In this document: in pieces, positions 17,567-25,791 of the stretch
Layout of the letters: the number at the start of each line of letters is the position of its first letter
How positions within the stretch are numbered: position 1 is the stretch's first letter
DNA from: Sphaerochaetaceae bacterium
GTDB taxonomy: Bacteria > Spirochaetota > Spirochaetia > Sphaerochaetales > Sphaerochaetaceae
Assembly (NCBI GenBank): GCA_028532915.1
Contig: JAQQAI010000034.1
Coordinates: forward strand, 1 to 64,000
DNA length: 64,000 nucleotides
Reading direction: 5' to 3'
Notes under the pieces: generated by a model
Told to the model about the DNA's origin: nothing
Database searches by the model: none
The model's input: only the letters and a program-made list of their open reading frames with translations
Translations under genes and position numbers: made by a program

Positions 17567-18040
17567 ATGAACATAACGAAAGAGACATCCCATAAGGTAC
17601 TGCTCGTGACAAAGCAGGACGAGCGGTCGGTCGAAAGGATGTTTGCTCCTCTCGATGCTTCCGGTATGAAATACACTATCATATCTTCCGATGCGCTGGA
17701 AAACGATGAGAAGATAGTGAGAACTCCTCTGCTGTTCATCCGCACTTCCTCTTTGAATCAACAGAAGATCTCAAAAGTTCTCACCGTTTTTCCGGAACTT
17801 ACAGGTGTTATGTTCATCTTCGATACCGGTTCTTCCTCCATCGAAATGATGAGGGAGATCGCCGTGGCCAGAACGAACTTCATCGCAGTAGTGGGAGCTC
17901 TTTTTACGGGAGGACAGGAAAGTCGGGGAATACAGCTGTGCAGACAGGTGGGGATTCCCTATCTGTCTCACATGAAAAGAGAAGAAGACCGGCTTCCTGA
18001 CCCGACGGTCACAATTTTTGATAATATGATTAATAGATAA
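17567..18040 (+). CDS. Conserved-looking hypothetical protein, unknown function
   Basis: I do not recognise a family in this 157-residue soluble protein. It alternates hydrophobic strand-like stretches (KVLLVTK, TPLLFIRT, GVMFIFDTG, NFIAVVGAL) with polar helices, which suggests a small alpha/beta Rossmann-like fold. There is no signal peptide and no obvious catalytic motif; the GALFTGGQESRG loop could be a binding loop. It is followed after 55 nt by the Nudix gene on the same strand. Codon use looks like that of the neighbours, so I take it as a real gene. Confidence 0.65.
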   Translation: MNITKETSHKVLLVTKQDERSVERMFAPLDASGMKYTIISSDALENDEKIVRTPLLFIRTSSLNQQKISKVLTVFPELTGVMFIFDTGSSSIEMMREIAVARTNFIAVVGALFTGGQESRGIQLCRQVGIPYLSHMKREEDRLPDPTVTIFDNMINR

Positions 18041-18095
18041 AGTGGTGTAACATATAGCTGATGAATATGTTTATCACATTGACAGGAGATAATCG

Positions 18096-18677
18096 ATGAC
18101 AGATTCAAAACATCTTCTCTGGAAAACCGAAGAAGTAAGGCGGGTGTATGACGGTGCGATTTTCAATCTGGATGAAGTGAGAAGAAAATCTACCGACGGG
18201 AGAGAAGGAGTTTTCGTTTCGCTTGATGCTCCCAGATGGGTGACGATGGTTCCGTGGTTTCTTGATGAAAAAGGTGTTCCCCATTTCAAGATGGTGCGCC
18301 AGTACCGTCACGGATCGGGAACTGTCACCATCGAGTTTCCTGCAGGAACTGTCGATGACCATGAGGATGTCCTTGAGGCAGGGAAACGGGAGCTTCTTGA
18401 AGAGACCGGGTGTGTAGGACTGAAAGAGCCTGTCCTTCTCGGGACCGTTTCTCCGAATCCCGCATTCATGAACAACCGGGTATGGATCTACTTCGTCGAG
18501 GGGCTCACCCGAATTGCCGGACAATCTCTTGACGAGAATGAGCAGGTCGATATTCTCGATATTCCTGTAAAGACGGTGATCGACTCTATGGGAACCGGAG
18601 AATACGATAACGGAATTATGATGATCGCTCAGGCCTTTTTCCTGCGATATGCTTCAAAACATGGAGGACTTTTATGA
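18096..18677 (+). CDS. Nudix hydrolase, ADP-ribose pyrophosphatase-like
   Basis: The 193-residue protein contains a complete Nudix box from G84 to C106 (G-x5-E-x7-RELLEETGC), the magnesium-binding site of enzymes that split nucleoside diphosphates linked to another moiety. The preceding strands with VRQYRHG and EFPAGTV are typical for ADP-ribose pyrophosphatases, which is the likeliest activity. AGGAG precedes the ATG by seven bases. The end overlaps the start of the SIMPL-domain lipoprotein by 4 nt (ATGA). Confidence 0.85.
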   Translation: MTDSKHLLWKTEEVRRVYDGAIFNLDEVRRKSTDGREGVFVSLDAPRWVTMVPWFLDEKGVPHFKMVRQYRHGSGTVTIEFPAGTVDDHEDVLEAGKRELLEETGCVGLKEPVLLGTVSPNPAFMNNRVWIYFVEGLTRIAGQSLDENEQVDILDIPVKTVIDSMGTGEYDNGIMMIAQAFFLRYASKHGGLL

Positions 18678-19399
18678 AACGATACGTGCAAATGACAGCC
18701 CTTGCGGCTGCGGTCTTTATTCTTCTCTTCTCCTGCAGCACGGTCTCTGTAGTTGAAAAGAACAAGACTGTCAGTGTGACAGGTAACGCCACACTTATGA
18801 TAACCCCCGACAGTGCTTCGTTCACTGTACGGTCAAGCGAACTGGCAAAGACCACCAAAGAAGCCCAGCATCTTGTGAACTCCAAGATCAATACGATCCT
18901 GGACAAACTGGAAGCCCTTGGAGTCGATAAGAAGAATATTCAGACCAATACTTACGATTTTTCTCCCGAATACCAGTACATCGAGAATAAGAGAGAACTG
19001 GTCGGACAGAGAGTCAGTCAGTCGATCTCGGTCATTCTGCACGACATAGACACCGACGGTCAGCTTCTTCCTTCCATTCTGGATTCGCTTGGAGAGGTGA
19101 CGAATATATCGCTCTCATCGATCGAATTCTTCAAGGAGGATATGAGCGGTATCTACGATGAAGCCCGTATCAAAGCCTTCGAGGATGCTCTGAAAAAAGG
19201 GTCCATGTATGCCGAAGCTGCAGATCTCACTTTATCCGATGCACTTGTGATCAGTGATTACTCTTCCGCAGGCTATGTGGGAACGGCACGTGCCGAGATG
19301 GCAAAGAGTATGATGATGGCTGACAGCGCCCCGACTCAGCTTCCGGTTTCGACCATCTCCGTCTCCCATTCTGTGAATGTGACGTTCGCGCTCAAGTAG
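18674..19399 (+). CDS. SIMPL-domain (DUF541) lipoprotein
   Basis: Residues 1-21 form a lipoprotein signal with lipobox LFSC (C21), so the protein should be lipid-anchored outside the inner membrane. The rest (about residues 30-240) matches the SIMPL/DUF541 family: SVTGNATLMITPDSASF at the start, the NIQTNTYDFSPEY segment and a PVSTISVSHSVNVTF end. Members occur in many bacterial envelopes and have no established enzymatic role. It is translationally coupled to the Nudix gene and overlaps the convergent acetyltransferase gene by 8 nt. Confidence 0.82.
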   Translation: MKRYVQMTALAAAVFILLFSCSTVSVVEKNKTVSVTGNATLMITPDSASFTVRSSELAKTTKEAQHLVNSKINTILDKLEALGVDKKNIQTNTYDFSPEYQYIENKRELVGQRVSQSISVILHDIDTDGQLLPSILDSLGEVTNISLSSIEFFKEDMSGIYDEARIKAFEDALKKGSMYAEAADLTLSDALVISDYSSAGYVGTARAEMAKSMMMADSAPTQLPVSTISVSHSVNVTFALK

Positions 19400-19817
19400 T
19401 GTAAATCATCGTGATATGGGCAATCCCCGCTTCGACGGTTCTCTCCTCGGTGGGGAGGAAACCTAGAGACCGGTAGAATCCTACGGCATGTTCCTGTGCA
19501 TGCAGGTAGATCATCGTTTCGGGAAAGAGCTTGAGAGCCTCTTTCACGATATAAGAACCTATCCCCTGAGACCGCCGTTGTCTGACAACGGCGATTCTTC
19601 CGAATTTGATTTTATTCTCTTTCGGCTGAGCTCTCATCGTCGCGATGAATCCGCTTTCGTCCTCTACGAGCAGATGGTAGGAATCCCTGTCCAGTCCATC
19701 CTGTTCGATCTCATAGGCGACATTCTGCTCCTCGATGAAGATCTTTCTTCTCAGTTCGATGCAGCGGGCTAACAGGGGACTCTCTTCGCGTGGTCTGATC
19801 ACATGAACTTTCATCAT
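19392..19817 (-). CDS. GNAT family N-acetyltransferase
   Basis: A single-domain acetyltransferase of about 141 residues. The acetyl-CoA-binding motif A is visible as RIAVVRQRRSQGIGSYIVKE, and the C-terminal FYRSLGFLP is typical for GNAT proteins of the ElaA/YjcF-like type. The N-terminal LRRKIFIEEQNV also fits that group. The substrate is unknown. The gene follows the alpha-galactosidase gene. A TTG at 19823 would overlap the galactosidase stop, but I favour the ATG at 19817; no strong ribosome binding site decides between them. Confidence 0.78.
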   Translation of the reverse strand: MMKVHVIRPREESPLLARCIELRRKIFIEEQNVAYEIEQDGLDRDSYHLLVEDESGFIATMRAQPKENKIKFGRIAVVRQRRSQGIGSYIVKEALKLFPETMIYLHAQEHAVGFYRSLGFLPTEERTVEAGIAHITMIYTT

Positions 19818-19819
19818 AT

Positions 19820-22177
19820 TCAATTCTCGACGGCCTCAAGATGGTATATCCTCGAACCGAAATCGCCGAGGACACGGGTTTCCTTGTCGTATCCTGTTCC
19901 GCTGAACTGCTGATTGAGACTTATTCCCCTGTAGGCGATGATATCACCGGGGGTGACGTAGTATTCTATCTCGCTGTCGAGATGAACATTCTCACGTACC
20001 AGCTTCTCGATACTCCCGCCTCCTTTGATATGGATAGGACTGATCATATTGATCAGCGAACCGAAGGCCGCCACATCGATCTGATGGGGGCGGGGAGTCA
20101 CCCTGTAGGTCATCGAGGTATCTACTATTGGAATTCTCAGCGTCGTAGATGCACAGTTCGCCTGTGCGAGAATCTGGAAATGGAAGACTAAAATCTCGCT
20201 GCGGTCGAAATTTGAAAGAGCCCAGACGATCTGGTCTGAATTGCATTCTGTGCTCTCTATTCTGTAGAACTGTCCGTACTGCAGTAATGTTCTGTGCTGT
20301 TTGTAGAAGGCGATATGGTCGGAGATCTGTTTCTTTTCCCTGTTCGAAAGGGCGTTAAGGTCAAGTTCATATCCCAGAACGCCGAAACATGCGACATTGA
20401 ACCGGGTGTCCAGAGATGTTGTCCTGAGTGTCTGATGATTGGGGACGCTGCTCACGTGATTCGATATCGTCGAAAGAGGATAGCCGCAGCTTGTTCCCTC
20501 CTGAATGAAGACTCTGGAGAACGCATCGGTATTGTCGCTTGTCCAAATCTGGCTCATGTAGTGGAGCATGCCCAGGTCGAACCGGTTTCCGCCGCTGGCA
20601 CACGCTTCGAACAGTATGTGGGGGAATGCCCGGGTGAAACGTTCGAGAAGCTCATACAGCCCCAGCATGTAGCGATGGGTGAACTCATCCTGTCTGAATG
20701 GAACCTGATGAGAGAACAGATCGGAGAATGTCCGGTTCATATCCCATTTTACATAATCGACCTCGGCGACCTTCCAGATATCGCTGAGAGTGTCGAACAG
20801 GTACTCTCTTACATCCTCTCTGGTCAGATCGAGGAGGAACTGGTTTCTTCCGGGTGAAGGTTTGCGCGAAGGATGCTGAACCAGAAAGTCCGGATGGTTC
20901 TCATAGAGAAGACTCTTTTTACTGATCATCTCCGGTTCACACCACAGTCCGAACATCATTCCCAGCGAGTGTACCCGCCTGGACAGCGAAGTCAGTCCGT
21001 TCGGGAACTTCTTGGAATTGACCATCCAGTCTCCGAGAGACGTGGTGTCATCTTCCCTTGATCCGAACCATCCGTCATCAAGGACGAACAGCTCCATACC
21101 CATCTTCGCAGCTTCTTTCGCGAGGGAGACGAGCATCGTCTCATTGAAATTGAAGTAGGTCGCTTCCCAGTTATTGAATGCTATCGGGCGCTGATGATAC
21201 CGCCATTTCCCTCTTACTATATGGCTGTTGATGAAACGGTGGAAATTCGAAGAGATTCCGTTGGTCCCTTCGAAACTGAATGTCATAACAGCCTCGGGGG
21301 AATGGAATTTCTGAGTAGAATGGAGATGCCACCGGAATGTTGCCGGATTGAGTCCCGCAAGGATTCTCACCTTTTCCCACTGGTTTTTCTCCACGATCTC
21401 GCTGTGGTCCCCGCTGTAGATCAGGTTGAAACCGTATACTTCGCCGCAGTTCTCGCTGCAGTTGGAGTCTTCCACCATGATGAACGGATTATGTTTGGAT
21501 GAGCTCACACCGCTTTTGCTGTCATTGATGTGAATCCCTTCGGTGATATCTCTGGTATGTCTGTAACGTTCTCTTCCCCAGGCTCCGTCGAAGGTTGTCA
21601 GCTTCAGATTCCGTCTGTCGAGGTCAAGCTGAAGACTCATCAGCCGTTCGATGATTATCTTCTGGCTGCTGTTGTTCACCACAGCAGTCTTTCGGACGAT
21701 GACATCCGACAGGTCGAAGGTCGTATAAAAATGCTCGAGACGGACACCGGTGGCCGCATCTTCGGTGACGACGACCAGAGTCATCGCTGAATCGCCTTTG
21801 TCGGTATAGCTTTCGGGAAGACCTGAGAACGACCGGGGTTTTCCTTTGATGATCCGGTGTTCCCTGTAGGTGAAATCGCTGATGATCTCACCGCTTTCCA
21901 GCCGGATTATGACCGACGGTTCTCTGTAATCACCTTTTCCCAAAGTCGATGTTTCCAGACAGATATTGTCGAGAGAATAAGATGGGTGTTCGATATCGTA
22001 GCTGATCGTGTTTCCCATCGGAATCGTATGCTTGTCATAGGTAGCATGAAGGTCTTCGGTAGCTCCGATCTTTCTTCCGTAATAGAGATGTTCAAGATGA
22101 TTTGTTTCATCCACTCTGAAAAGATAGGTGGTTGAAGCTGTCTGCAGTGTAAAATGGAGTCTTTTTTCACTTATCAT
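19820..22177 (-). CDS. Alpha-galactosidase, glycoside hydrolase family 36
   Basis: The 785-residue protein has the GH36 layout: an N-terminal beta-sandwich (about 1-330), a catalytic TIM barrel with VKWDMNR (nucleophile Asp) and CASGGNRFD (acid/base Asp), and a C-terminal beta domain. It removes terminal alpha-1,6-galactose from raffinose-family sugars. There is no signal peptide, so the substrate must be imported first. I choose the second of two ATGs (22177), because AAGGAG directly touches the first one (22183) and is six bases from the second. It is followed by the acetyltransferase gene and is divergent from a mutarotase-like gene. Confidence 0.92.
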   Translation of the reverse strand: MISEKRLHFTLQTASTTYLFRVDETNHLEHLYYGRKIGATEDLHATYDKHTIPMGNTISYDIEHPSYSLDNICLETSTLGKGDYREPSVIIRLESGEIISDFTYREHRIIKGKPRSFSGLPESYTDKGDSAMTLVVVTEDAATGVRLEHFYTTFDLSDVIVRKTAVVNNSSQKIIIERLMSLQLDLDRRNLKLTTFDGAWGRERYRHTRDITEGIHINDSKSGVSSSKHNPFIMVEDSNCSENCGEVYGFNLIYSGDHSEIVEKNQWEKVRILAGLNPATFRWHLHSTQKFHSPEAVMTFSFEGTNGISSNFHRFINSHIVRGKWRYHQRPIAFNNWEATYFNFNETMLVSLAKEAAKMGMELFVLDDGWFGSREDDTTSLGDWMVNSKKFPNGLTSLSRRVHSLGMMFGLWCEPEMISKKSLLYENHPDFLVQHPSRKPSPGRNQFLLDLTREDVREYLFDTLSDIWKVAEVDYVKWDMNRTFSDLFSHQVPFRQDEFTHRYMLGLYELLERFTRAFPHILFEACASGGNRFDLGMLHYMSQIWTSDNTDAFSRVFIQEGTSCGYPLSTISNHVSSVPNHQTLRTTSLDTRFNVACFGVLGYELDLNALSNREKKQISDHIAFYKQHRTLLQYGQFYRIESTECNSDQIVWALSNFDRSEILVFHFQILAQANCASTTLRIPIVDTSMTYRVTPRPHQIDVAAFGSLINMISPIHIKGGGSIEKLVRENVHLDSEIEYYVTPGDIIAYRGISLNQQFSGTGYDKETRVLGDFGSRIYHLEAVEN

Positions 22178-22200
22178 GAGCATCTCCTTGCCGGTGAAAG

Positions 22201-22229
22201 TTGTTCATACGTAACTATCATGGTACAAT
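22201..22229 (+). promoter_or_regulatory. Promoter of the mutarotase-like gene
   Basis: TTGTTC (22201-22206), 17 nt, TACAAT (22224-22229) with TGG directly before the -10 (extended -10). Predicted leader about 90 nt. It lies in the 150-nt gap shared with the divergent alpha-galactosidase gene. Confidence 0.65.
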
Positions 22230-22327
22230 AATGGTTAGATACAGTATAGCCTGCTTTATATTTTTTTTCACTAGGAACGGGATAGATGAGCACCGGCTGA
22301 TTTTATATGGGAAGGGGCACAAAAGAA

Positions 22328-23566
22328 ATGGACGTAAAAAGGATTCGACTGTGGAAGGACCGCGATGCGACGATGGTTTCTAACGATCTGATCAAGGCTG
22401 TGATCGAAGACCACGGGTCTATGGTCAGAGAACTGAGCAATACGAATAAATACGGAGGAAGGGTGAATGCCCATCCCATGTACTATTTCCTCGGTAAGGG
22501 ACCTTCAGTCATGGAAGATGAGAATCACGAATTCTACGGAGATACCGAGCTGATGTATCAGCTGGGAGGGAATTTCTTCTGCTTCCCGAACTTCGGTCCT
22601 CCCAATACGTTTGACGGAGTAGAACTCCCGGCTCACGGGTTCACTACCGCTGGTGTATGGAACGTGGTCAAATACGGCACCGATGCCGAAACCGGAGCAA
22701 CATGGTTTTTATCTTCCATGAACGGTCCCGAAGAGTATCCGTTCACTGCGAAGAAGATCGAGATGCTTCTTCCCGGACATCCGGTTCTCTACAGCAGCAC
22801 GACGATCGAGAACAGAAGCGAAAAGCCCATGGAAGTGAATGCCGCATGGCACAATACCGTAGGTTCACCATTTCTCGAATCGGGCTGCGTCATCAACATG
22901 AGTGCGAAAGAGTACTGCACCGCACCGAAAGGTACCGAATTCGATACTACCGGTCGCCTGGCGATGGGCGTAAACTTCGACGATCTGGGTAAGACCCCTC
23001 TCCGTTCGGGCGGTACCTGTGATCTGTCAGTGGTTCCGGGAATGATCGGTTTTACCGATTTCATCACAGGGAAAGTCCCGGATGATTCGAAACTCGGCTG
23101 GTCCAGCGTGATCAATCCGAATCAGCAGATGGTCTACTTCTCCTTCTTCTCAGGTCCTGCGGCAGTTCAGGAAGATGAGATTCCGTTCAGATTCAACAAC
23201 CTGTGGATGCAGTACGGCGGAAGGCCGTTCAATCCGTGGGCCATGTACGAAGGCGGTACAGATCAGACCTTCTGTCTCGGAGTGGAGAATTCGATCGGCC
23301 ATTTCGCGAATGGGTTAAGTGAAGCTGCAGCTCAGAAAGAGGTTCTCGGATCACCGTGCACCTATGTGATCCCTCCTCATTCGAAGAGAGTCCAGCGGTA
23401 CGGAACAGCATTCACAAGTTATGAACAGGCGAAGATGGGCGCAGGAGTTCAGAGCGTCGAGCAGGTCGTGGAAGGAATCGTCCTTAAGAGAGGAAAATCG
23501 TGGGCCTTCATCGAAAGTGATTCCACCTTCCATTTCCTGAAGGTCATGGAAGACAAACTTCTCTAA
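22328..23566 (+). CDS. Galactose mutarotase-like (aldose 1-epimerase superfamily) protein
   Basis: This 412-residue protein looks like a member of the galactose-mutarotase-like beta-sandwich superfamily. It has the typical TTIENRSEKPMEVNAAWHN segment, where mutarotases carry a conserved ENRS..W.H, and further strand-rich sequence without signal peptide. Catalytic residues cannot be confirmed by eye, and it may bind or isomerise a sugar other than galactose. Its position divergent from an alpha-galactosidase supports a role in sugar use. I place the start at the ATG at 22328, with GGAAGGGG ten bases before it, instead of 22307, which has no ribosome binding site. A terminator follows. Confidence 0.55.
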   Translation: MDVKRIRLWKDRDATMVSNDLIKAVIEDHGSMVRELSNTNKYGGRVNAHPMYYFLGKGPSVMEDENHEFYGDTELMYQLGGNFFCFPNFGPPNTFDGVELPAHGFTTAGVWNVVKYGTDAETGATWFLSSMNGPEEYPFTAKKIEMLLPGHPVLYSSTTIENRSEKPMEVNAAWHNTVGSPFLESGCVINMSAKEYCTAPKGTEFDTTGRLAMGVNFDDLGKTPLRSGGTCDLSVVPGMIGFTDFITGKVPDDSKLGWSSVINPNQQMVYFSFFSGPAAVQEDEIPFRFNNLWMQYGGRPFNPWAMYEGGTDQTFCLGVENSIGHFANGLSEAAAQKEVLGSPCTYVIPPHSKRVQRYGTAFTSYEQAKMGAGVQSVEQVVEGIVLKRGKSWAFIESDSTFHFLKVMEDKLL

Positions 23567-23589
23567 TAGAGTTGATTTCAGAACATATG

Positions 23590-23624
23590 AAAAAGGCAGC
23601 TACCATCGAAGTAGCTGCCTTTTT
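23590..23624. terminator. Bidirectional terminator between the mutarotase-like gene and tRNA-Cys
   Basis: AAAAAGGCAGCTAC (23590-23603) and GTAGCTGCCTTTTT (23611-23624) pair perfectly over 14 positions around a 7-nt loop. T-runs on both strands serve the plus-strand gene and the minus-strand tRNA. Confidence 0.88.
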
Positions 23625-23625
23625 A

Positions 23626-23697
23626 AGGTGCCGATCGGATTCGAACCGATGCATGGAGGTTTTGCAGACCTGTCCCTTACCACTTGGGTACGGCACC
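23626..23697 (-). tRNA. tRNA-Cys (GCA)
   Basis: On the minus strand the acceptor stem GGTGCCG (23697-23691) pairs with CGGCACC (23633-23627), followed by the discriminator T at 23626. The anticodon GCA is at 23665-23663 in the loop CTGCAAA, and the T-loop GGTTCGAATCC is canonical. CCA is not encoded. The first anticodon-stem pair is a C-C mismatch. A TTGAAC/TATCTT promoter is upstream and a strong terminator directly downstream, so it is a single-gene unit. Confidence 0.95.
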
Positions 23698-23709
23698 ATT
23701 GCAATAGCG

Positions 23710-23738
23710 AAGATACCAGAAAAGAGGATTCAGTTCAA
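23710..23738 (-). promoter_or_regulatory. Promoter of tRNA-Cys
   Basis: TTGAAC (23738-23733), 17 nt, TATCTT (23715-23710) on the minus strand, with TGG before the -10. The tRNA 5' end lies 13 bases downstream of the -10. Confidence 0.65.
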
Positions 23739-23808
23739 CCCCATGTCAATCAGGTAAATTGAAAAGATGTGTATCAATTCCTCTCTTTAAGGAAGACCGA
23801 CCGGTGCG

Positions 23809-24795
23809 TTATAGATATACCTCTTTTCCTTCATCGCTCGATTCAAGCATCTTTTCTATTATCATCACATCATTGATCACCATATCCTGGGGTATCGGGG
23901 ATCCTGTTTTTGCCGTATATGCGTTATAGAATTCAAGCCATTCCAGATAGAATGTGTTTTCATCCTGCACCGAAATAACCTCAACGTCCCCTTCAGGAGA
24001 GATTACCTTTATCTCATCATCTTTCACAATCAAAGAGCCCTTTGTCCCGAAGAGTTTAATACCTTCTGCCGGCGCTTCATGCTGCATGGCCATATTGTAG
24101 GAGGTGAGAATTCCCCCCGTGTGTTTCAGGATGGCAAAGCCCGTATCATGTGTTCCCAATCTGGGGTTAACCGACAGCGTTTTTGCCATAACACTTTCAA
24201 CGGGACCGGCAAACTGCTGTATAGTATGCACATTGTGGACACCTCCATCCATCAGATAGCCTCCCGGATACCTATTATTACTTCTCCACAGAGTCTTGTT
24301 GTATTTGTTATCATCAAACATAAATTTGAACACATTCATCTGAATTGAATGCAAAGTCCCTATCCTACCGCTTTCGATGATCTTCAATGCCTTCATCGTA
24401 GCTCTCTTGAAGTGAAAATTCTCACCTGTCATATAGAGAGGATACTTCTCAGATGCCCAGGTGCGCGTCTTGTGCGCTTCTGTTGTATCTGCTCCAACCG
24501 GTTTCTCGCACAAGACAGCCACACCCGCATCCAAACATCCTTTGCTCACCTCATAACTCAATTTGATGGGCAAAGCGATCAGAACGGCATCCAGACCCTT
24601 CTCTTTTTCGATCATTTCTTTCCAATTGGAGTAGATGGGAAGAGATTCATCATTCAGTAGATTCCGGACGATCTTTCCCTTCTCTTCACTGTGGTTGCAT
24701 AAGGCTCTTACCTTGATCTTATCCTGTAATCGCAGCAGGGCTGGTATATGAGCTTCCTGTGTGATAATTCCACATCCGATTATTCCAATATTCAT
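23809..24795 (-). CDS. Gfo/Idh/MocA family NAD(P)-dependent oxidoreductase
   Basis: The 328-residue protein has the N-terminal Rossmann motif GIIGCGIITQEAH (residues 3-15) and the family signature CEKPV after the fold, and a C-terminal alpha/beta domain with GGYLMDGGVHNVH (catalytic Lys and His region). Members oxidise or reduce hydroxyl groups on sugars, inositols or related compounds; the substrate is unknown here. It is transcribed divergently from the DeoR-type regulator at 24995 and could be one of its targets. GGAGGAG precedes the ATG. Confidence 0.85.
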   Translation of the reverse strand: MNIGIIGCGIITQEAHIPALLRLQDKIKVRALCNHSEEKGKIVRNLLNDESLPIYSNWKEMIEKEKGLDAVLIALPIKLSYEVSKGCLDAGVAVLCEKPVGADTTEAHKTRTWASEKYPLYMTGENFHFKRATMKALKIIESGRIGTLHSIQMNVFKFMFDDNKYNKTLWRSNNRYPGGYLMDGGVHNVHTIQQFAGPVESVMAKTLSVNPRLGTHDTGFAILKHTGGILTSYNMAMQHEAPAEGIKLFGTKGSLIVKDDEIKVISPEGDVEVISVQDENTFYLEWLEFYNAYTAKTGSPIPQDMVINDVMIIEKMLESSDEGKEVYL

Positions 24796-24926
24796 AGTAT
24801 CTCCTCCAGAATGATTCTATTTTACCATTATCTTCATCAATAGTGAAAAATATCTTATGATCCAGAGAAACGGTCATTTTATATTGTAATAAAAACCGAA
24901 TACATTTTTTACAAAACACAAATAAA

Positions 24927-24944
24927 CGTTCATTGACTTGAACG
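24927..24944. promoter_or_regulatory. Inverted repeat over the deoR-type promoter -35
   Basis: CGTTCA and TGAACG form a 6-bp inverted repeat whose 6-nt centre is the -35 hexamer TTGACT itself. A protein bound here would cover the -35 of the regulator gene. Autoregulation by the DeoR-type protein is the simplest reading, and this is inference. Confidence 0.45.
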
Positions 24945-24961
24945 AAAACAAACAATATAAT
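24933..24961 (+). promoter_or_regulatory. Promoter of the DeoR-type regulator gene
   Basis: TTGACT (24933-24938), 17 nt, TATAAT (24956-24961), close to the ideal housekeeping promoter. Transcription should start near 24968, with an AGGAG ribosome binding site before the ATG at 24995. Confidence 0.75.
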
Positions 24962-24994
24962 ACAAAAAGGTACAAAAAAGATAGGAGATCCTGT

Positions 24995-25765
24995 ATGCCA
25001 GTGATACCTGCCGACAGGCAGCGACAGATAATCGAGATCATCAACCGCGATACTGTCGTCAATGTAAATGAGTTGAGTGCTCTTTTCCAAGTAAGTGAGC
25101 TCACCATCCGCAGAGATCTTGATGCACTGGCGAAAAGGGGATTGGTTGAAAGAACTCATGGTGGTGCTTTACAACGCCGCGTATTACCGGTAGAACCTGC
25201 ATATAGCGAAAAATCGCAAAAACAGAGAGAGCAGAAAATCTCGATAGCGAAACGGGCCGTCGAATTCATAGAAGATGGTGATACCGTCTTCATTAACAGC
25301 GGGTCTACAACTTTCGAGGTCATACGGGCGCTGAAAGGAAAACGGATCACGATCGTGACCAACAATATCGATGCGGTGAGGGTCGTTGATGAGAGTTCAC
25401 AATTCTCTCTGATCCTCCTCGGCGGAGTGTACCGGATGAGAAGTCACTCTGTCTCTGGAGGCATGAGTGAACCTGTACTCTCTCAGGTCTATGCGAATAA
25501 AGCGGTCATCGGAGTTGACGGATGCAGTATTTCCGAGGGACTGACCACCCCGATCATCGAGGAAGCTCAGACGACCAGAGAGATGATCGAGCGAACGGTC
25601 GGTCCTGTGATCGTCGTGGCTGCCGGAAACAAAATCGGTGTTGTCTCGAACTATGTGACAGTCGGCATCGATGAGATAGATGTGCTTATAACGGATGAAA
25701 GCGGCAGGAAGATGCTTTCACCGAAGGATTTCGTTCAAAGGAAGATAGAATTAGTGATAGCCTGA
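24995..25765 (+). CDS. DeoR/GlpR family transcriptional regulator
   Basis: The 256-residue protein has an N-terminal DeoR helix-turn-helix (about residues 20-55, with VNVNELSALFQVSELTIRRD and THGGA) and a C-terminal DeoRC sensor domain related to ribose-5-phosphate isomerase, with NSGSTTFEVIRAL and TNNIDAV as phosphosugar-binding segments. Such proteins repress sugar or polyol genes until a phosphorylated metabolite binds. It heads a plus-strand cluster with a dehydrogenase and malic enzyme and is divergent from an oxidoreductase gene. The ATG at 24995 is preceded by AGGAGA at seven bases. Confidence 0.88.
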   Translation: MPVIPADRQRQIIEIINRDTVVNVNELSALFQVSELTIRRDLDALAKRGLVERTHGGALQRRVLPVEPAYSEKSQKQREQKISIAKRAVEFIEDGDTVFINSGSTTFEVIRALKGKRITIVTNNIDAVRVVDESSQFSLILLGGVYRMRSHSVSGGMSEPVLSQVYANKAVIGVDGCSISEGLTTPIIEEAQTTREMIERTVGPVIVVAAGNKIGVVSNYVTVGIDEIDVLITDESGRKMLSPKDFVQRKIELVIA

Positions 25766-25791
25766 TACAAAGACGGCTTCAGGAGGATGAT

